This document shows, one piece after another, positions 1-15,000 of a stretch of 64,000 nt of DNA. A program made the translations under genes and the position numbers. Under the pieces are notes generated by a model. That model was not told where the DNA came from. It saw only the letters and a list, made by a program, of their open reading frames with translations, and did not search any database. The DNA is taken from assembly GCA_963680875.1 (NCBI GenBank), contig OY804580.1, positions 112,471,534 to 112,535,533 on the forward strand, written 5' to 3'. This DNA is from Bathymodiolus brooksi. Its lineage: Eukaryota > Mollusca > Bivalvia > Mytilida > Modiolidae. The stretch's first letter is position 1. The number at the start of each line of letters is the position of its first letter.

Positions 1-3000
1 CTCCAATCAGTTCAGACAATGGTATACCATATGAATTAACAAAATGTATGATTTCAATCGTAGAGTTTCTCAAGCGATGACGTAAATGACATGAATCTAA
101 ATACAGTGAAACCTGTCTAAACAGAACCTCCGTGGGACCAACTATTGTGTTCATAATAGACAGGTGTTCTGTTTATAAAGATTAAATTAACTAAGATTTC
201 CTAAATTGGGACTTTTAGTTAGAGTTCAGTTTAAACAGGATTCCAGTTAATTCAGGGTTTGATTCAGACAGGTTTCAGTGTATTAGGAAAGAAATCCCAA
301 ATGACCAGGCAAGTATTTAAAGGGGTATGCTGGATGTGCACACCCCCTAAAATGTGTAAAGCATATGTAATACAGCATTTAATTTATTAGAATAATGGTT
401 GTTATTCCTAAAATGACTGGAGCTCTGTGGGGCTTCACTCTCCCTAAACCCCCTTACTAGACGGCTCTACCCTGTTGTCCCTGGTCCCAAAAACACATCC
501 TATAGATTTGACACCCACCCTTATAATGTAAAAATTGATGAAAAAAGTTACTGAGTAATATTATTCTGTCAACAGACTACTTTGCTTCTAAATGCACCAA
601 CGTTAATTTTGTCTCTAAATGCACCAACATTAAGTACAAGTTTTAAAGCCAGTCATTGGTAACTTAGCTTGACAGAAACAAAACTAATGACTACTATCAA
701 ATAATAGACTTGTGTTTTTTATGGTCAATCAATACCAATACAACCTAGCTTACTCAATGTATTTTTGTCATACATCATCACTAGTATCACAGGTTGTCAT
801 ACTGAACTGACAAGGTCTTGTCATACATCATCACTAGTATCAGAGGTTGTCATAGTGAACTGACAAGGTCTTGTCATACATCATCACTAGTATCACAGGT
901 TGTCATACTGAACTGACAAGGTCTTGTGATACATCATCACTAGTATCACAGGTTGGCATACTGAACTGACAAGGTCTTGTCATACATCATCACTAGTATC
1001 ACAGGTTGGCATACTGAACTGACAAGGTCTTGTCATACATCATCACTAGTATCACAGGTTGGCATACTGAACTGACAAGGTCTTGTGATACATCATCACT
1101 AGTATCACAGGTTGGCATACTGAACTGACAAGGTCTTGTCATACATCATCACTAAGTATCACAGGTTGTCATACTGAACTGACAAGGTCTTGTCATACAT
1201 CATCACTAGTATCACAGGTTGTCATAGTGAACTGACAAGGTCTTGTCATACATCATCACTAGTATCACAGGTTGTCATACTGAACTGACAAGGTCTTGTC
1301 ATACATCATCACTAGTATCACAGGTTGTCATAGTGAACTGACAAGGTCTTGTCATACATCATCACTAGTATCACAGGTTGTCATAGTGAACTGACAAGGT
1401 CTTGTCATACATCATCACTAGTATCACAGGTTGGCATACTGAACTGACAAGGTCTTGTGATACATCATCACTAGTATCACAGGTTGGCATACTGAACTGA
1501 CAAGGTCTTGTCATACATCATCACTAGTATCACAGGTTGGCATACTGAACTGACAAGGTCTTGTGATACATCATCACTAGTATCACAGGTTGGCATACTG
1601 AACTGACAAGGTCTTGTCATACATCATCACTAAGTATCACAGGTTGTCATACTGAACTGACAAGGTCTTGTCATACATCATCACTAGTATCACAGGTTGT
1701 CATAGTGAACTGACAAGGTCTTGTCATACATCATCACTAGTATCACAGGTTGTCATAGTGAACTGACAAGGTCTTGTCATACATCATCACTAGTATCACA
1801 GGTTGTCATAGTGAACTGACAAGGTCTTGTCATACATCATCACTAGTATCACAGGTTGTCATAGTGAACTGACAAGGTCTTGTCATACATCATCACTAGT
1901 ATCACAGGTTGTCATACTGAACTGACAAGGTATTGTCATACATCATCACTAGTATCACAGGTTGTCATAGTGAACTGACAAGGTCTTGTCATACATCATC
2001 ACTAGTATCACAGGTTGTCATACTGAACTGACAAGGTCTTGTCATACATCATCACTAGTATCACAGGTTGTCATACTGAACTGACAAGGTCTTGTCATAC
2101 ATCATCACTAGTATCACAGGTTGGCATACTGAACTGACAAGGTCTTGTCATACATCATCACTAGTATCACAGGTTGGCATACTGAACTGACAAGGTCTTG
2201 TGATACATCATCACTAGTATCACAGGTTGTCATACTGAACTGACAAGGTCTTGTCATACATCATCACTAGTATCACAGGTTGTCATAGTGAACTGACAAG
2301 GTCTTGTCATACATCATCACTAGTATCACAGGTTGTCATACTGAACTGACAAGGTCTTGTCATACATCATCACTAGTATCACAGGTTGTCATACTGAACT
2401 GACAAGGTCTTGTCATACATCATCACTAGTATCACAGGTTGGCATACTGAACTGACAAGGTCTTGTCATACATCATCACTAGTATCACAGGTTGGCATAC
2501 TGAACTGACAAGGTCTTGTGATACATCATCACTAGTATCACAGGTTGTCATACTGAACTGACTGCAATACTAGTGATAATGTCTGTCTCGACCTTCAAAA
2601 AATGGTGTTATTCTATATATATAAATTGGGACTTTTAGTTAGAGTTCAGTTTAAACAGGATTCCAGTTAATTCAGGGTTTGATTCAGACAGGTTTCAGTG
2701 TATTAGGAAAGAAATCCCAAATGACCAGGCAAGTATTTAAAGGGGTATGCTGGATGTGCACACCCCCTAAAATGTGTAAAGCATATGTAATACAGCATTT
2801 AATTTATTAGAATAATGGTTGTTATTCCTAAAATGACTGGAGCTCTGTGGGGCTTCACTCTCCCTAAACCCCCTTACTAGATGGCTCTACCCTGTTGTCC
2901 CTGGTCCCAAAAACACATCCTATAGATTTGACACCCACCCTTATAATGTAAAAATTGATGAAAAAAGTTACTGAGTAATATTATTCTGTCAACAGACTAC

Positions 3001-6000
3001 TTTGCTTCTAAATGCACCAACGTTAATTTTGTCTCTAAATGCACCAACATTAAGTACAAGTTTTAAAGCCAGTCATTGGTAACTTAGCTTGACAGAAACA
3101 AAACTAATGACTACTATCAAATAATAGACTTGTGTTTTTTATGGTCAATCAATACCAATACAACCTAGCTTACTCAATGTATTTTTTAATGTCTGTAAGT
3201 ACAAAATAATGAAGTTTATAAAAATAAAATGTCCTAAAAAACATCACTTTTAACCTCTTTTATGAGGCCTGTCTGAAAACGAAAATATCAAATGCATTAA
3301 TATACAATACTTGTGCACTGTCGAAGCATATAGGTAATATGTGTATGAGGCTTAGAAACGGGGGAAAAGGCGAGGCTTTGCCGAGCCTTTTCCCCGTGTT
3401 TCGCACTGAATACACATATTTACCTATATGCTTCGATAGTGCACATGTATTGTATTTATCCTGCAATTTTAAATCGTAAATAAACGTTTACTGGACGATG
3501 ATAAAAGTATTTGAAATAATTTTGCGTATGTATTTGAAAACAATATCCCCCGATGTGCCCCGATGTGGGCGGAGCTTACATTTGTATGTTCTATTTATAA
3601 CTGACCAATATCAAAAAAATATTGGTCGGTAAATGCTGTCATTGCAGGATAAAAACATATATTTCTAAGAGTTTTTGACATAACTAAAAACAAATAATTA
3701 TCTGATGGCTGTGCCGATTTTGATCTTTTCTCTCTGTAATTCATTGTTCTAATGTTTTCCACTTAAATGAGACCCTTTGGCAAACAAATTATCCAACGAA
3801 AATCAATACATTCAGTGAAACGATGTTTCCTGCACAATTTAATCGTCATGTTACGACAGAGGAGCATGACAGAAATCTACTTGATATCGTTCAGCGTACG
3901 TTCTAATTATATAATGCTGCCCACTCAAATTTAAAAAAAATTTTTGTCCAAAAGCAGATAATCTTTGAAATTAAAATAAAGGTTTTATCTTTAAAAAAAT
4001 CCCACATGTAACTGCATTAATGGTGGCATGGGCATTTAATTCTTTTCCTTCAATACCCTCCAATCATGACCATATCTGCAATGCTGGTCTAATTGAGTTT
4101 AATTTGATCTTTGCTGCAACTTTGCTTATAAAACTTGTGTCCCTCCCAAGAAATTCAATAAGGCATGGTATTGGTGGAGGAAACCGGAGAACCCTGAGAA
4201 AACCACCGACCTGTCGCAAGTCACTGATAAACTTTATCACATAATGTTGTACACCTCACCCTGATCGAGATTTGAACTCACAACATCCAACTACCATACG
4301 ATCATGACCCTGACGGCCCCCTTTTATCAATGTAGAGGACAACATCAATTAAGATCTGAGGTCACTTTTATTAATTGTCAGATATTATCAAAGTTAAAAC
4401 TATTCATATTGATTCTAATACTGTTGTTTTACTACTGTAATAATAATAGAAGTACTTTAAAGGTAAAAAATAATGTTATAATAACATTAATTGGACAAGG
4501 GCATAAACACTTTCATTGTGCAGACCACATGCTGTTGGAAATTTGAAGCAAGGTGCTGCAACATGTTAAAATTATCTATGGAACACTCAAGAAACTGATT
4601 CAACCGTTCTAGAATCTTGAGAACCATGAAGTGGTTGTAAATACGAGATTAAGGACTATTTATACTTCAAATCAACAGTCGTAATACAATCTCACAAACT
4701 ATGTATGATGGTCACATGACTGTCATGTGGTCATTATTGATTATCATTACAGTGTTCATGATTTTGATCACAGTCCTCGAAATAAAATTTTGAATTTACT
4801 GGTCCAAATCAATTCTTGGATTTATTCTATATATACATGTGTATATCTAAATAAATATTGAAAAATTTACTGGTGCGAACATAGTTTTACTGGTCTTGTG
4901 GATGTAGATCTAACTATATAATTAGTTCTGTTCACCGTTAAAAGTTGTTGCTATCAACATGGACCTGCCTGTAAAAGGATATGAGTAAGACTCACCTGTG
5001 ATGTTGAACTAAATGGTCCAGTATTTTGGCAAGTTGTTTCTCAAATATAGCCAGTCTTATCCACAGATATCTAGGATTTAAACTTCTGGGGGGCCTCCTT
5101 GTATGGCTCTTGCTAGAATCAATACTTTTTCTACAAAACAGAATTAAAGTCAAATGAAATGAAATCGTTGTTCAAGGGGTTATAGTCATGGTTATGGTAT
5201 TTAACGCCACTTTCAACAATATTTCAGTTATATATCGTGGCATAAATTGTTCAAGGAAAATACAGGTAGTTTACTTATTTTTACTTGATTTTATGTTGTT
5301 TTTTGTCGTACAAAATTATTAGAAAAAATGAATTGCATCAGGGTTATTTTGACATCACTAAAATATATGTAGGTGGGAACAAATAGCCATGAGAAATGTA
5401 TCTCCAGGTGAGACATGGGATAGAGGATTATAACTCTAGCCATAGTTTCATATATTGGGTCTTTTTTTACAAACTGATAAACATGTAGCAATGAGGCAAC
5501 TGCAAAGGAGGGGGGGGGGGGGGGGGGATGGAGACCTGAAATTACATCAAGAACACAATGGCAACAACTGATGGTTTGGGACAGGCACTAACATATGTGG
5601 CAGGGTAATAAACCAGTTTCAGTCAAACCTGTATTTAGATGTCACCTTTAAGACAGATAAAAGTGGCCTTATAAGACAGGTGCCCTCTTAAAAGGTTCAA
5701 TTCATAGGAAATTTTCTATGACAAAACCAGAAAAAGGTGCCCTTTTAATACAAGTGACTACTTAATAGAGGTGACTGTATGGGCAGGATTGATTGTAATA
5801 GAATCTGTGAAACATCTCTTTTGATAAAGCCACCTATGTTGTGAGACTAATTATAAACAAGTTAAAACTATTCTGTCTTTATTTTATATCAATCTCTTTT
5901 GCCAGCTTTGTACTAGACCAACACGCTTAGTTGGATTTTTATAGTGCTAGCCCACTGAAACAACAGTCTGTGTGTAGACATGTCACTTCACTTGTACACA

Positions 6001-9000
6001 TTCTCCTAATTCTGAGATAACCAGTCTCTGCTTTCCAACCTTAAGGCTGCGTGCTAAACGCAGATGCAACAAATACCAAGTTTATAATCTTTAGCTTGAC
6101 CCAACCTGGACTCGAACCTACGATCTACTGCACTCAAGTCGAGTACACTAACCAATACACCACCAATGTGGATTGCATTGTAAGATAAACTTTCAGTAAC
6201 CTCTTACGGCCAAAAACATTTTGTTAGAAAGCTCAGGTGGCCTTTTACAAGACAAAAAAAATTTCACATTAATCTCTGCTTTTCTATTATCTATCCCTTA
6301 GGTCTTACTAATTAATAATGGTATTTTGGGTTGCAAACATTACTTTGTTTTAGTCAAAACTGTTTACACAACAACAACCATCAGGAAATATTGATTATTT
6401 TTTTTAATTAATTACAAGTCGGGTGAGTTAAAAAAAAATCTCTAAAAGTGCAAATATCAGGTGAGTAAGAAAAATCTCTAAAACTGCAATTATCAGATTA
6501 AAATGCAATAAAACTTAAAGATTTCCTGTGTAATTGATATCCTAATTTTAACACTTTATTAATAACAAATTAATAAATGATGACAAAATGTTGGATTAAG
6601 AAAAACTGTCATGATGCAGATATTAATTTCAGGATAAATAATCAATATCTCCAAAACAATGTTACCGAAAGCTTTGAAAATATTTTGTAATAAAAGGTAT
6701 ATAATTTACACTATAATATACGAAAAAATATATTCAGGGGAAAAATAGATGATTATATACACAACTAATTATGGCAACGGGTACTACGGTAACAAAAGAT
6801 CAGTCTACTCCATAAAAAGTCAAATGTTCCATGACGTAAAAACCAATATTTGCATGAAAAACATGATAAATGAGAGTCATATGACTGATATTTAGATATA
6901 ACATCAAAATCAACACCCAGGAAATCAATTATACATGATAGATATCTATAATAGGATAACAGTAGTTATGAAGGTCGAGAAAGACATTATCACTACTAAT
7001 AGTAACAAGTTCAATGAGGTTGAGCTGTATTATTAGTGATAATGTATTCCTGAACCTTCAAAACTAGTATTATCACATATTTATAAGTCATAATGGCAAT
7101 TTTTCCCATATGTAAACACTGGAAGTGCCACAGCGATATCAGCCCATGGGCAGATATCTGGGCAAAACTCTGATAACACGATATCATGCCTCTCGTGAGC
7201 CCAATGAATTCACTTCTGCCTAACTGTCAATTGCCATTGTTGATATCAGTTGTTATTTAAACATATCCCTAAGTTTGGTGTCGGAGTGGGAAATTTTGTT
7301 CTTTTTAATTCAATATTGAAATATGTGATAAATAGATCAATGCATGCCTTTTTCCATATCAGGACTGTTATCATCCCGAGAGACTGATATCGATCCAAGG
7401 GCTTTCAGGACTGTTATCATCCCGGGCCAATATCAGAACACTATTGTCAAACAAGAGCATCCCTACCACCATAAATATTAATGGCAACATTTCCTATGAA
7501 TGCTTTTTGAAACATAGAAAATTTAGAAGAAGTGCATTCTTTTGTGTCATTTTTTATTTACCGTGAATCATGACAAGGACATTGCCCTTGAATCGTTTTC
7601 ATTCAAAATCATTTTTTAAGTTCTCCTTGCTAATCGTCTATCATCTAACGTTAAATGATAAGAAATAATGAATTGTAGGTAATTTTCTACTTCCAATCAA
7701 CATAATATCATTACTCTATTGGTCAGTGATTCTTAGTAGCACTGTTATAAACTATTGGCATTATTTTGGTGCAATACAATTACAAGAAACAACTTCTAAT
7801 TTCTGAAATGGTAAATTCCCTTTACTATTGTAGAAGTTCATTAACATTACTTTTTTTTAAATCTGAACTTTATGTATTTTGCTTGCCTTTATTGCTGTAA
7901 ATACCTGGAAGACATCTTTAATTTTAATAATAGGAAATAAATGTTTTGTCAAAACAACCTAAAAATTCTGTCAATAACAATATAGCCAATGATTGCAGAG
8001 ATGAGAATGATGTATTACAAAATACCAAGGTCAAAACAAACATAATCGTTACAGATATTGTGGGCGTTTGTTGACAATTCTAAGAAAATGCCAAAGACAT
8101 ATACGATTCATGCTTGTCTTTTTTTTTCTTTTTTTAGATAATAGAATAGAATATTATTGATTTCTTATCAAAACTGAGGACCAGAATATAAACAATTAAT
8201 CAGAAATAACACAAATAATATATAAATACTGGTACTTGAAAAAAATTAATTACAATTATTTTTTTTTTAAATGTTTTCGCATAAAAACTAAAATAATATA
8301 AGGAACATAATTATGCCATAAAATATTGTAGTATATAAAAAAATAGAATGACAAAAGATCAAATGAAATTTGGACAGATGATCTGAAAAACGTGAAACGT
8401 AGCTCTAGTTGTTTGTAGGAGGGCTCATATCTTATTTACATTATTTGTGTTTGTTGGCGCATAGCAGTGGTTTTTTTTTGTCTTCGTCCTGTGTCTTGTA
8501 TGCCAATTAATTAAATAATATTACTGCCAGTTTCTCTGGAATGTCCATGTTTTGATTGCCCCTTCGTTGTTCTCTAATGCTTATTCAGTGCAGTAGCTCT
8601 TTAACAACAGTCTTTTCTTTCTGGGTTTTTTTTTTGTGTGGTTTTTTTTCGTATATAGAGATTGCAAAGGGCTACAGTTCTATAGTTAACGTAAAACACT
8701 GACATCTGAAGAATTCACTACACTCAACTTTTTACTAAATATTATTTTTATTTCTACCCAATAATATGTTATCAAAATATACATGTGCCGTGGTGGACAT
8801 GATTGTAATTAGTTGTTTGATGTACAATTCTACTATTATACTTATTTAATCAATGCTGATTACCACTGAAGTTGTCAGATAATTAATTCCCGTCAGTGGA
8901 GAAGTGTACTCAATACAATTTTACGTCATAAAGTTTGTCAGTTTTCCACAGGGTACAGCTATTTTTATATTTGTAATTGACAGTTTCTAAACACAGTAAT

Positions 9001-12000
9001 TTAAGGACAATCTCATAGGAATAAGGATAGGTAACAGTTGACTATTATCTTTTGCCTCTTTGGCTTACTTGCTCCCAAAGACTTCAAATATTTCTTTAAA
9101 CTATGAGCGTACCTGATGAAGATTATTCCTGACACGCGTCGTGTGCCCTGAATTAGCTATCTATGTTTTTATTACTAGTTTCTATCATCAATCATCACCA
9201 CAATATAACTGAAATATTGATGAAAGTGGCGCTAAACGCCAATTTGCATACAGTATACAGGAATGTTTATTGGTCAATTATGTAACAGTGCAAATTTAAT
9301 ACACTGTAGTCTGGGCTGGATTATGACCTTTCGGGGCCCCAAGGCTAATGAAATTATGGGGTACCCCTCACACGGCTTGAATATTTTTTGCGTGTTATAT
9401 ATATTAGCGACATTTACATAGCTTGAAGTAAACTTATTGCAAATTCTTTAAATAAATTAGCTTGAGGGTCCCCCAATCTGGCCCTGACTGTCGTCCACAT
9501 GATACAGGGGGTCATATTAGAAATAACTTTACATCTTAATTGGTAGTTGTACATCCAACTACCATATGATAACAATCATGACCACTGCCACCCCCTCTTC
9601 TGGTTTTGTATATTATACTAATAAAAGGACTGACACCCAGAAAGTCTACAGAGTATATAGAATATGGTAGTCTACATTGTTTCTGTTCTTAAAGTCTTGT
9701 TCACCAAGTCTACAGAGTATATAGAATATGGTAGTCTACATTGTTTCTGTTCTTAAAGTCTTGTTCACCAAGTCTACAGAGTATATAGAATATGGTAGTC
9801 TACATTGTTTCTGTTCTTAAAGTCTTGTTCACCAAGTCTACAGAGTATATAGAATATGGTAGTCTACATTGTTTCTGTTCTTAAAGTCTTGTTCACCAAG
9901 TCTACAGAGTATATAGAATATGGTAGTCTACATTGTTTCTGTTCTTAAAGTCTTGTTCACCAAGTCTACAGAGTATATAGAATATGGTAGTCTACATTGT
10001 TTCTGTTCTTAAAGTCTTGTTCACCAAGTCTACAGAGTATATAGAATATGGTAGTCTACATTGTTTCTGTTCTTAAAGTCTTGTTCACCAAGTCTACAGA
10101 GTATATAGAATATGGTAGTCTACATTGTTTCTGTTCTTAAAGTCTTGTTCACCAAGTCTACAGAGTATATAGAATATGGTAGTCTACATTGTTTCTGTTC
10201 TTAAAGTCTTGTTCACCAAGTCTACAGAGTATATAGAATATGGTAGTCTACATTGTTTCTGTTCTTAAAGTCTTGTTCACCAAGTCTACAGAGTATATAG
10301 AATATGGTAGTCTACATTGTTTCTGTTCTTAAAGTCTTGTTCACCAAGTCTACAGAGTATATAGAATATGGTAGTCTACATTGTTTCTGTTCTTAAAGTC
10401 TTGTTCACCAAGTCTACAGAGTATATAGAATATGGTAGTCTACATTGTTTCTGTTCTTAAAGTCTTGTTCACCAAGTCTACAGAGTATATAGAATATGGT
10501 AGTCTACATTGTTTCTGTTCTTAAAGTCTTGTTCACCAAGTCTACAGAGTATATAGAATATGGTAGTCTACATTGTTTCTGTTCTTAAAGTCTTGTTCAC
10601 CAAGTCTACAGAGTATATAGAATATGGTAGTCTACATTGTTTCTGTTCTTAAAGTCTTGTTCACCAAGTCTACAGAGTATATAGAATATGGTAGTCTACA
10701 TTGTTTCTGTTCTTAAAGTCTTGTTCACCAAGTCTACAGAGTATATAGAATATGGTAGTCTACATTGTTTCTGTTCTTAAAGTCTTGTTCACCAAGTCTA
10801 CAGAGTATATAGAATATGGTAGTCTACATTGTTTCTGTTCTTAAAGTCTTGTTCACCAAGTCTACAGAGTATATAGAATATGGTAGTCTACATTGTTTCT
10901 GTTCTTAAAGTCTTGTTCACCAAGTCTACAGAGTATATAGAATATGGTAGTCTACATTGTTTCTGTTCTTAAAGTCTTGTTCACCAAGTCTACAGAGTAT
11001 ATAGAATATGGTAGTCTACATTGTTTCTGTTCTTAAAGTCTTGTTCACCAAGTCTACAGAGTATATAGAATATGGTAGTCTACATTGTTTCTGTTCTTAA
11101 AGTCTTGTTCACCAAGTCTACAGAGTATATAGAATATGGTAGTCTACATTGTTTCTGTTCTTAAAGTCTTGTTCACCAAGTCTACAGAGTATATAGAATA
11201 TGGTAGTCTACATTGTTTCTGTTCTTAAAGTCTTGTTCACCAAGTCTACAGAATATATAGAATATGGTAGTCTACATTGTTTCTGTTCTTAAAGTCTTGT
11301 TCACCAAGTCTACAGAGTATATAGAATATGGTAGTCTACATTGTTTCTGTTCTTAAAGTCTTGTTCACCAAGTCTACAGAGTATATAGAATATGGTAGTC
11401 TACATTGTTTCTGTTCTTAAAGTCTTGTTCACCAAGTCTACAGAGTATATAGAATATGGTAGTCTACATTGTTTCTGTTCTTAAAGTCTTGTTCACCAAG
11501 TCTACAGAGTATATAGAATATGGTAGTCTACATTGTTTCTGTTCTTAAAGTCTTGTTCACCAAGTCTACAGAGTATATAGAATATGGTAGTCTACATTGT
11601 TTCTGTTCTTAAAGTCTTGTTCACCAAGTCTACAGAGTATATAGAATATGGTAGTCTACATTGTTTCTGTTCTTAAAGTCTTGTTCACCAAGTCTACAGA
11701 GTATATAGAATATGGTAGTCTACATTGTTTCTGTTCTTAAAGTCTTGTTCACCATATTGATGCTACAGTTTGTTGGTTAATTAATCTTAAAGTGTTGTTC
11801 ACCATATTGATGCTACAGTTTGTTGTTTAACTAGTCTTAAAGTGTTGTTCACCATATTGACTTTACAGTTTGTTGGTTAATTAATCTTAAAGTGTTGTTC
11901 ACCATATTGATGTTACAGTTTGTTGGTTAATTAATCTTAAAGTGTTGTTCACCATATTGATGTTACAGTTTGTTGTTTAACTAGTCTTAAAGTGTTGTTC

Positions 12001-15000
12001 ACCATATTGACTTTACAGTTTGTTGGTTTATTAATCTTAAAGTGTTGTTCACCATATTGATGCTACAGTTTGTTGTTTAACTAGTCTTAAAGTGTTGTTC
12101 ACCATATTGACTTTACAGTTTGTTGGTTAATTAATCTTAAAGTGTTGTTCACCATATTGATGTTACAGTTTGTTGTTTAACCAATCTTAAAGTGTTGTTC
12201 ACCATATTGATGCTACAGTTTGTTGTTTAACTAATCTTAAAGTGTTGTTCACCATATTGACTTTACAGTTTGTTGTTTAACTAATCTTAAAGTGCTGTTC
12301 ACCATATTGACTTTACAGTTTGTTGTTTAACTAATCTTAAAGTGCTGTTCACCATATTGACTTTACAGTTTGTTGTTTAACTAATCTTAAAGTGTTGTTC
12401 ACCATATTGATGTTACAGTTTGTTGTTTAACCAATCTTAAAGTGTTGTTCACCATATTGATGTTACAGTTTGTTGTTTAACCAATCTTAAAGTGTTGTTC
12501 ACCATATTGATGCTACAGTTTGTTGTTTACCTAATCTTAAAGCGTTGTTCACCATATTGATGTTACAGTTTGTTGTTTAACTAATCTTAAAGTGTTGTTC
12601 ACCATATTGATGCTACAGCTTGTTGTTTAATTAATCTTAAAGTGCTGTTCACCATATTGTCTTTACAGTTTGTTGTTTAACTAATCTTAAAGTGTTGTTC
12701 ACCATATTGACTTTACAGTTTGTTGTTTAACTAATCTTAAAGTGCTGTTCACCATATTGACTTTACAGTTTGTTGTTTAACTAATCTTAAAGTGTTGTTC
12801 ACCATATTGACTTTACAGTTTGTTGTTTAACTAATCTTAAAATGCTGTTCACCATATTGACTTTACAGTTTGTTGTTTAACTAATCTTAAAGTGCTGTTC
12901 ACCATATTGATGTTACAGTTTGTTGTTTAACAAATCTTAAAGTGTTGTTCACCATATTGACTTTACAGTTTGTTGTTTAACTAATCTTAAAGTGTTGTTC
13001 ACCATATTGATGTTACAGTTTGTTGTTTAACCAATCTTAAAGTGTTGTTCACCATATTGATGCTACAGTTTGTTGTTTAACTAATCTTAAAGTGTTGTTC
13101 ACCATATTGACTTTACAGTTTGTTGTTTAACTAATCTTAAAGTGCTGTTCACCATATTGACTTTACAGTTTGTTGTTTAACTAATCTTAAAGTGTTGTTC
13201 ACCATATTGACTTTACAGTTTGTTGTTTAACTAATCTTAAAGTGTTGTTCACCATATTGACTTTACAGTTTGTTGTTTAACTAATCTTAAAGTGCTGTTC
13301 ACCATATTGACTTTACAGTTTGTTGTTTAACTAATCTTAAAGTGCTGTTCACCATATTGACTTTACAGTTTTTTGTTTAACTAATCTTAAAGTGTTGTTC
13401 ACCATATTGATGTTACAGTTTGTTGTTTAACTAATCTTAAAGTGCTGTTCACCATATTGACTTTACAGTTTGTTGTTTAACTAATCTTAAAGTGTTGTTC
13501 ACCATATTGACTTTACAGTTTGTTGTTTAACTAATCTTAAAATGTTGTTCACCATATTGACTTTACAGTTTGTTGTTTAACTAATCTTAAAGTGCTGTTC
13601 ACCATATTGACTTTACAGTTTGTTGTTTAACTAATCTTAAAGTGTTGTTCACCATATTGACTTTACAGTTTGTTGTTTAACCAATCCTAAAGTGTTGTTC
13701 ACCATATTGACTTTACAGTTTGTTGTTTAACTAATCTTAAAGTGTTGTTCACCATATTGACTTTACAGTTTGTTGTTTAACTAATCTTAAAGTGTTGTTC
13801 ACCATATTGACTTTACAGTTTGTTGTTTAACTAATCTTAAAGTGCTGTTCACCATATTGACTTTACAGTTTGTTGTTTAACTAATCTTAAAGTGCTGTTC
13901 ACCATATTGACTTTACAGTTTGTTGTTTAACTAATCTTAAAGTGTTGTTCACCATATTGATGTTACAGTTTGTTGTTTAACCAATCTTAAAGTGTTGTTC
14001 ACCATATTGATGCTACAGTTTGTTGTTTAACTAATCTTAAAGTGCTGTTCACCATATTGATGTTACAGTTTGTTGTTTAACTAATCTTAAAGTGTTGTTC
14101 ACCATATTGACTTTACAGTTTGTTGTTTAATTAATCTTAAAGTGCTGTTCACCATATTGACTTTACAGTTTGTTGTTTAACTAATCTTAAAGTGTTGTTC
14201 ACCATATTGACTTTACAGTTTGTTGTTTAACTAATCTTAAAGTGCTGTTCACCATATTGACTTTACAGTTTGTTGTTTAACTAATCTTAAAGTGTTGTTC
14301 ACCATATTGACTTTACAGTTTGTTGTTTAACTAATCTTAAAGTGCTGTTCACCATATTGACTTTACAGTTTGTTGTTTAACTAATCTTAAAGTGCTGTTC
14401 ACCATATTGATGTTACAGTTTGTTGTTTAACTAATCTTAAAGTGTTGTTCACCATATTGACTTTACAGTTTGTTGTTTAACTAATCTTAAAGTGTTGTTC
14501 ACCATATTGACTTTACAGTTTGTTGTTTAACTAATTTTTTTGTAGTACAACATGTATGTTTGATGAAGAGAAAGTTTAAACAGTGATGGTCAACAATTTC
14601 ACTAATTTCAACAAAACGACCAACTGCACACAAATATTGTGGGGTTAAACCGGTAAATGGGATATTCATCAACTACTAGTAATTTTAATTGATTTTCTTT
14701 GTCCTTTAATATTTCCACACATTTACAGGAGTGGAAATTAAATATTCAGTTTGTTATTGTACACACTACATGTATATAAATGTCTTGTCTTGAAATATAT
14801 TTCCTGTTTATTAATGAAATAAGTGTCATTTTAAGAAATATGATTAACACATTTGGCTACCACTTTGCTTTAGCAATGCAAACAAGTGTATAACTATAGT
14901 CTATTGTTTATTCTAACATGACCTTCTTCTTTCGCTTTATTAACAAACGAGCGAGTTATCCATTCGGTATAATCTCATTAGCACATGCGTTGGTGAATGT

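Noticed and set aside
1..4995. A further SGSM exon left of exon 5
   Set aside because: I looked on the minus strand for the continuation of the RUN domain and found no matching codons with splice borders; it most likely lies outside the window.
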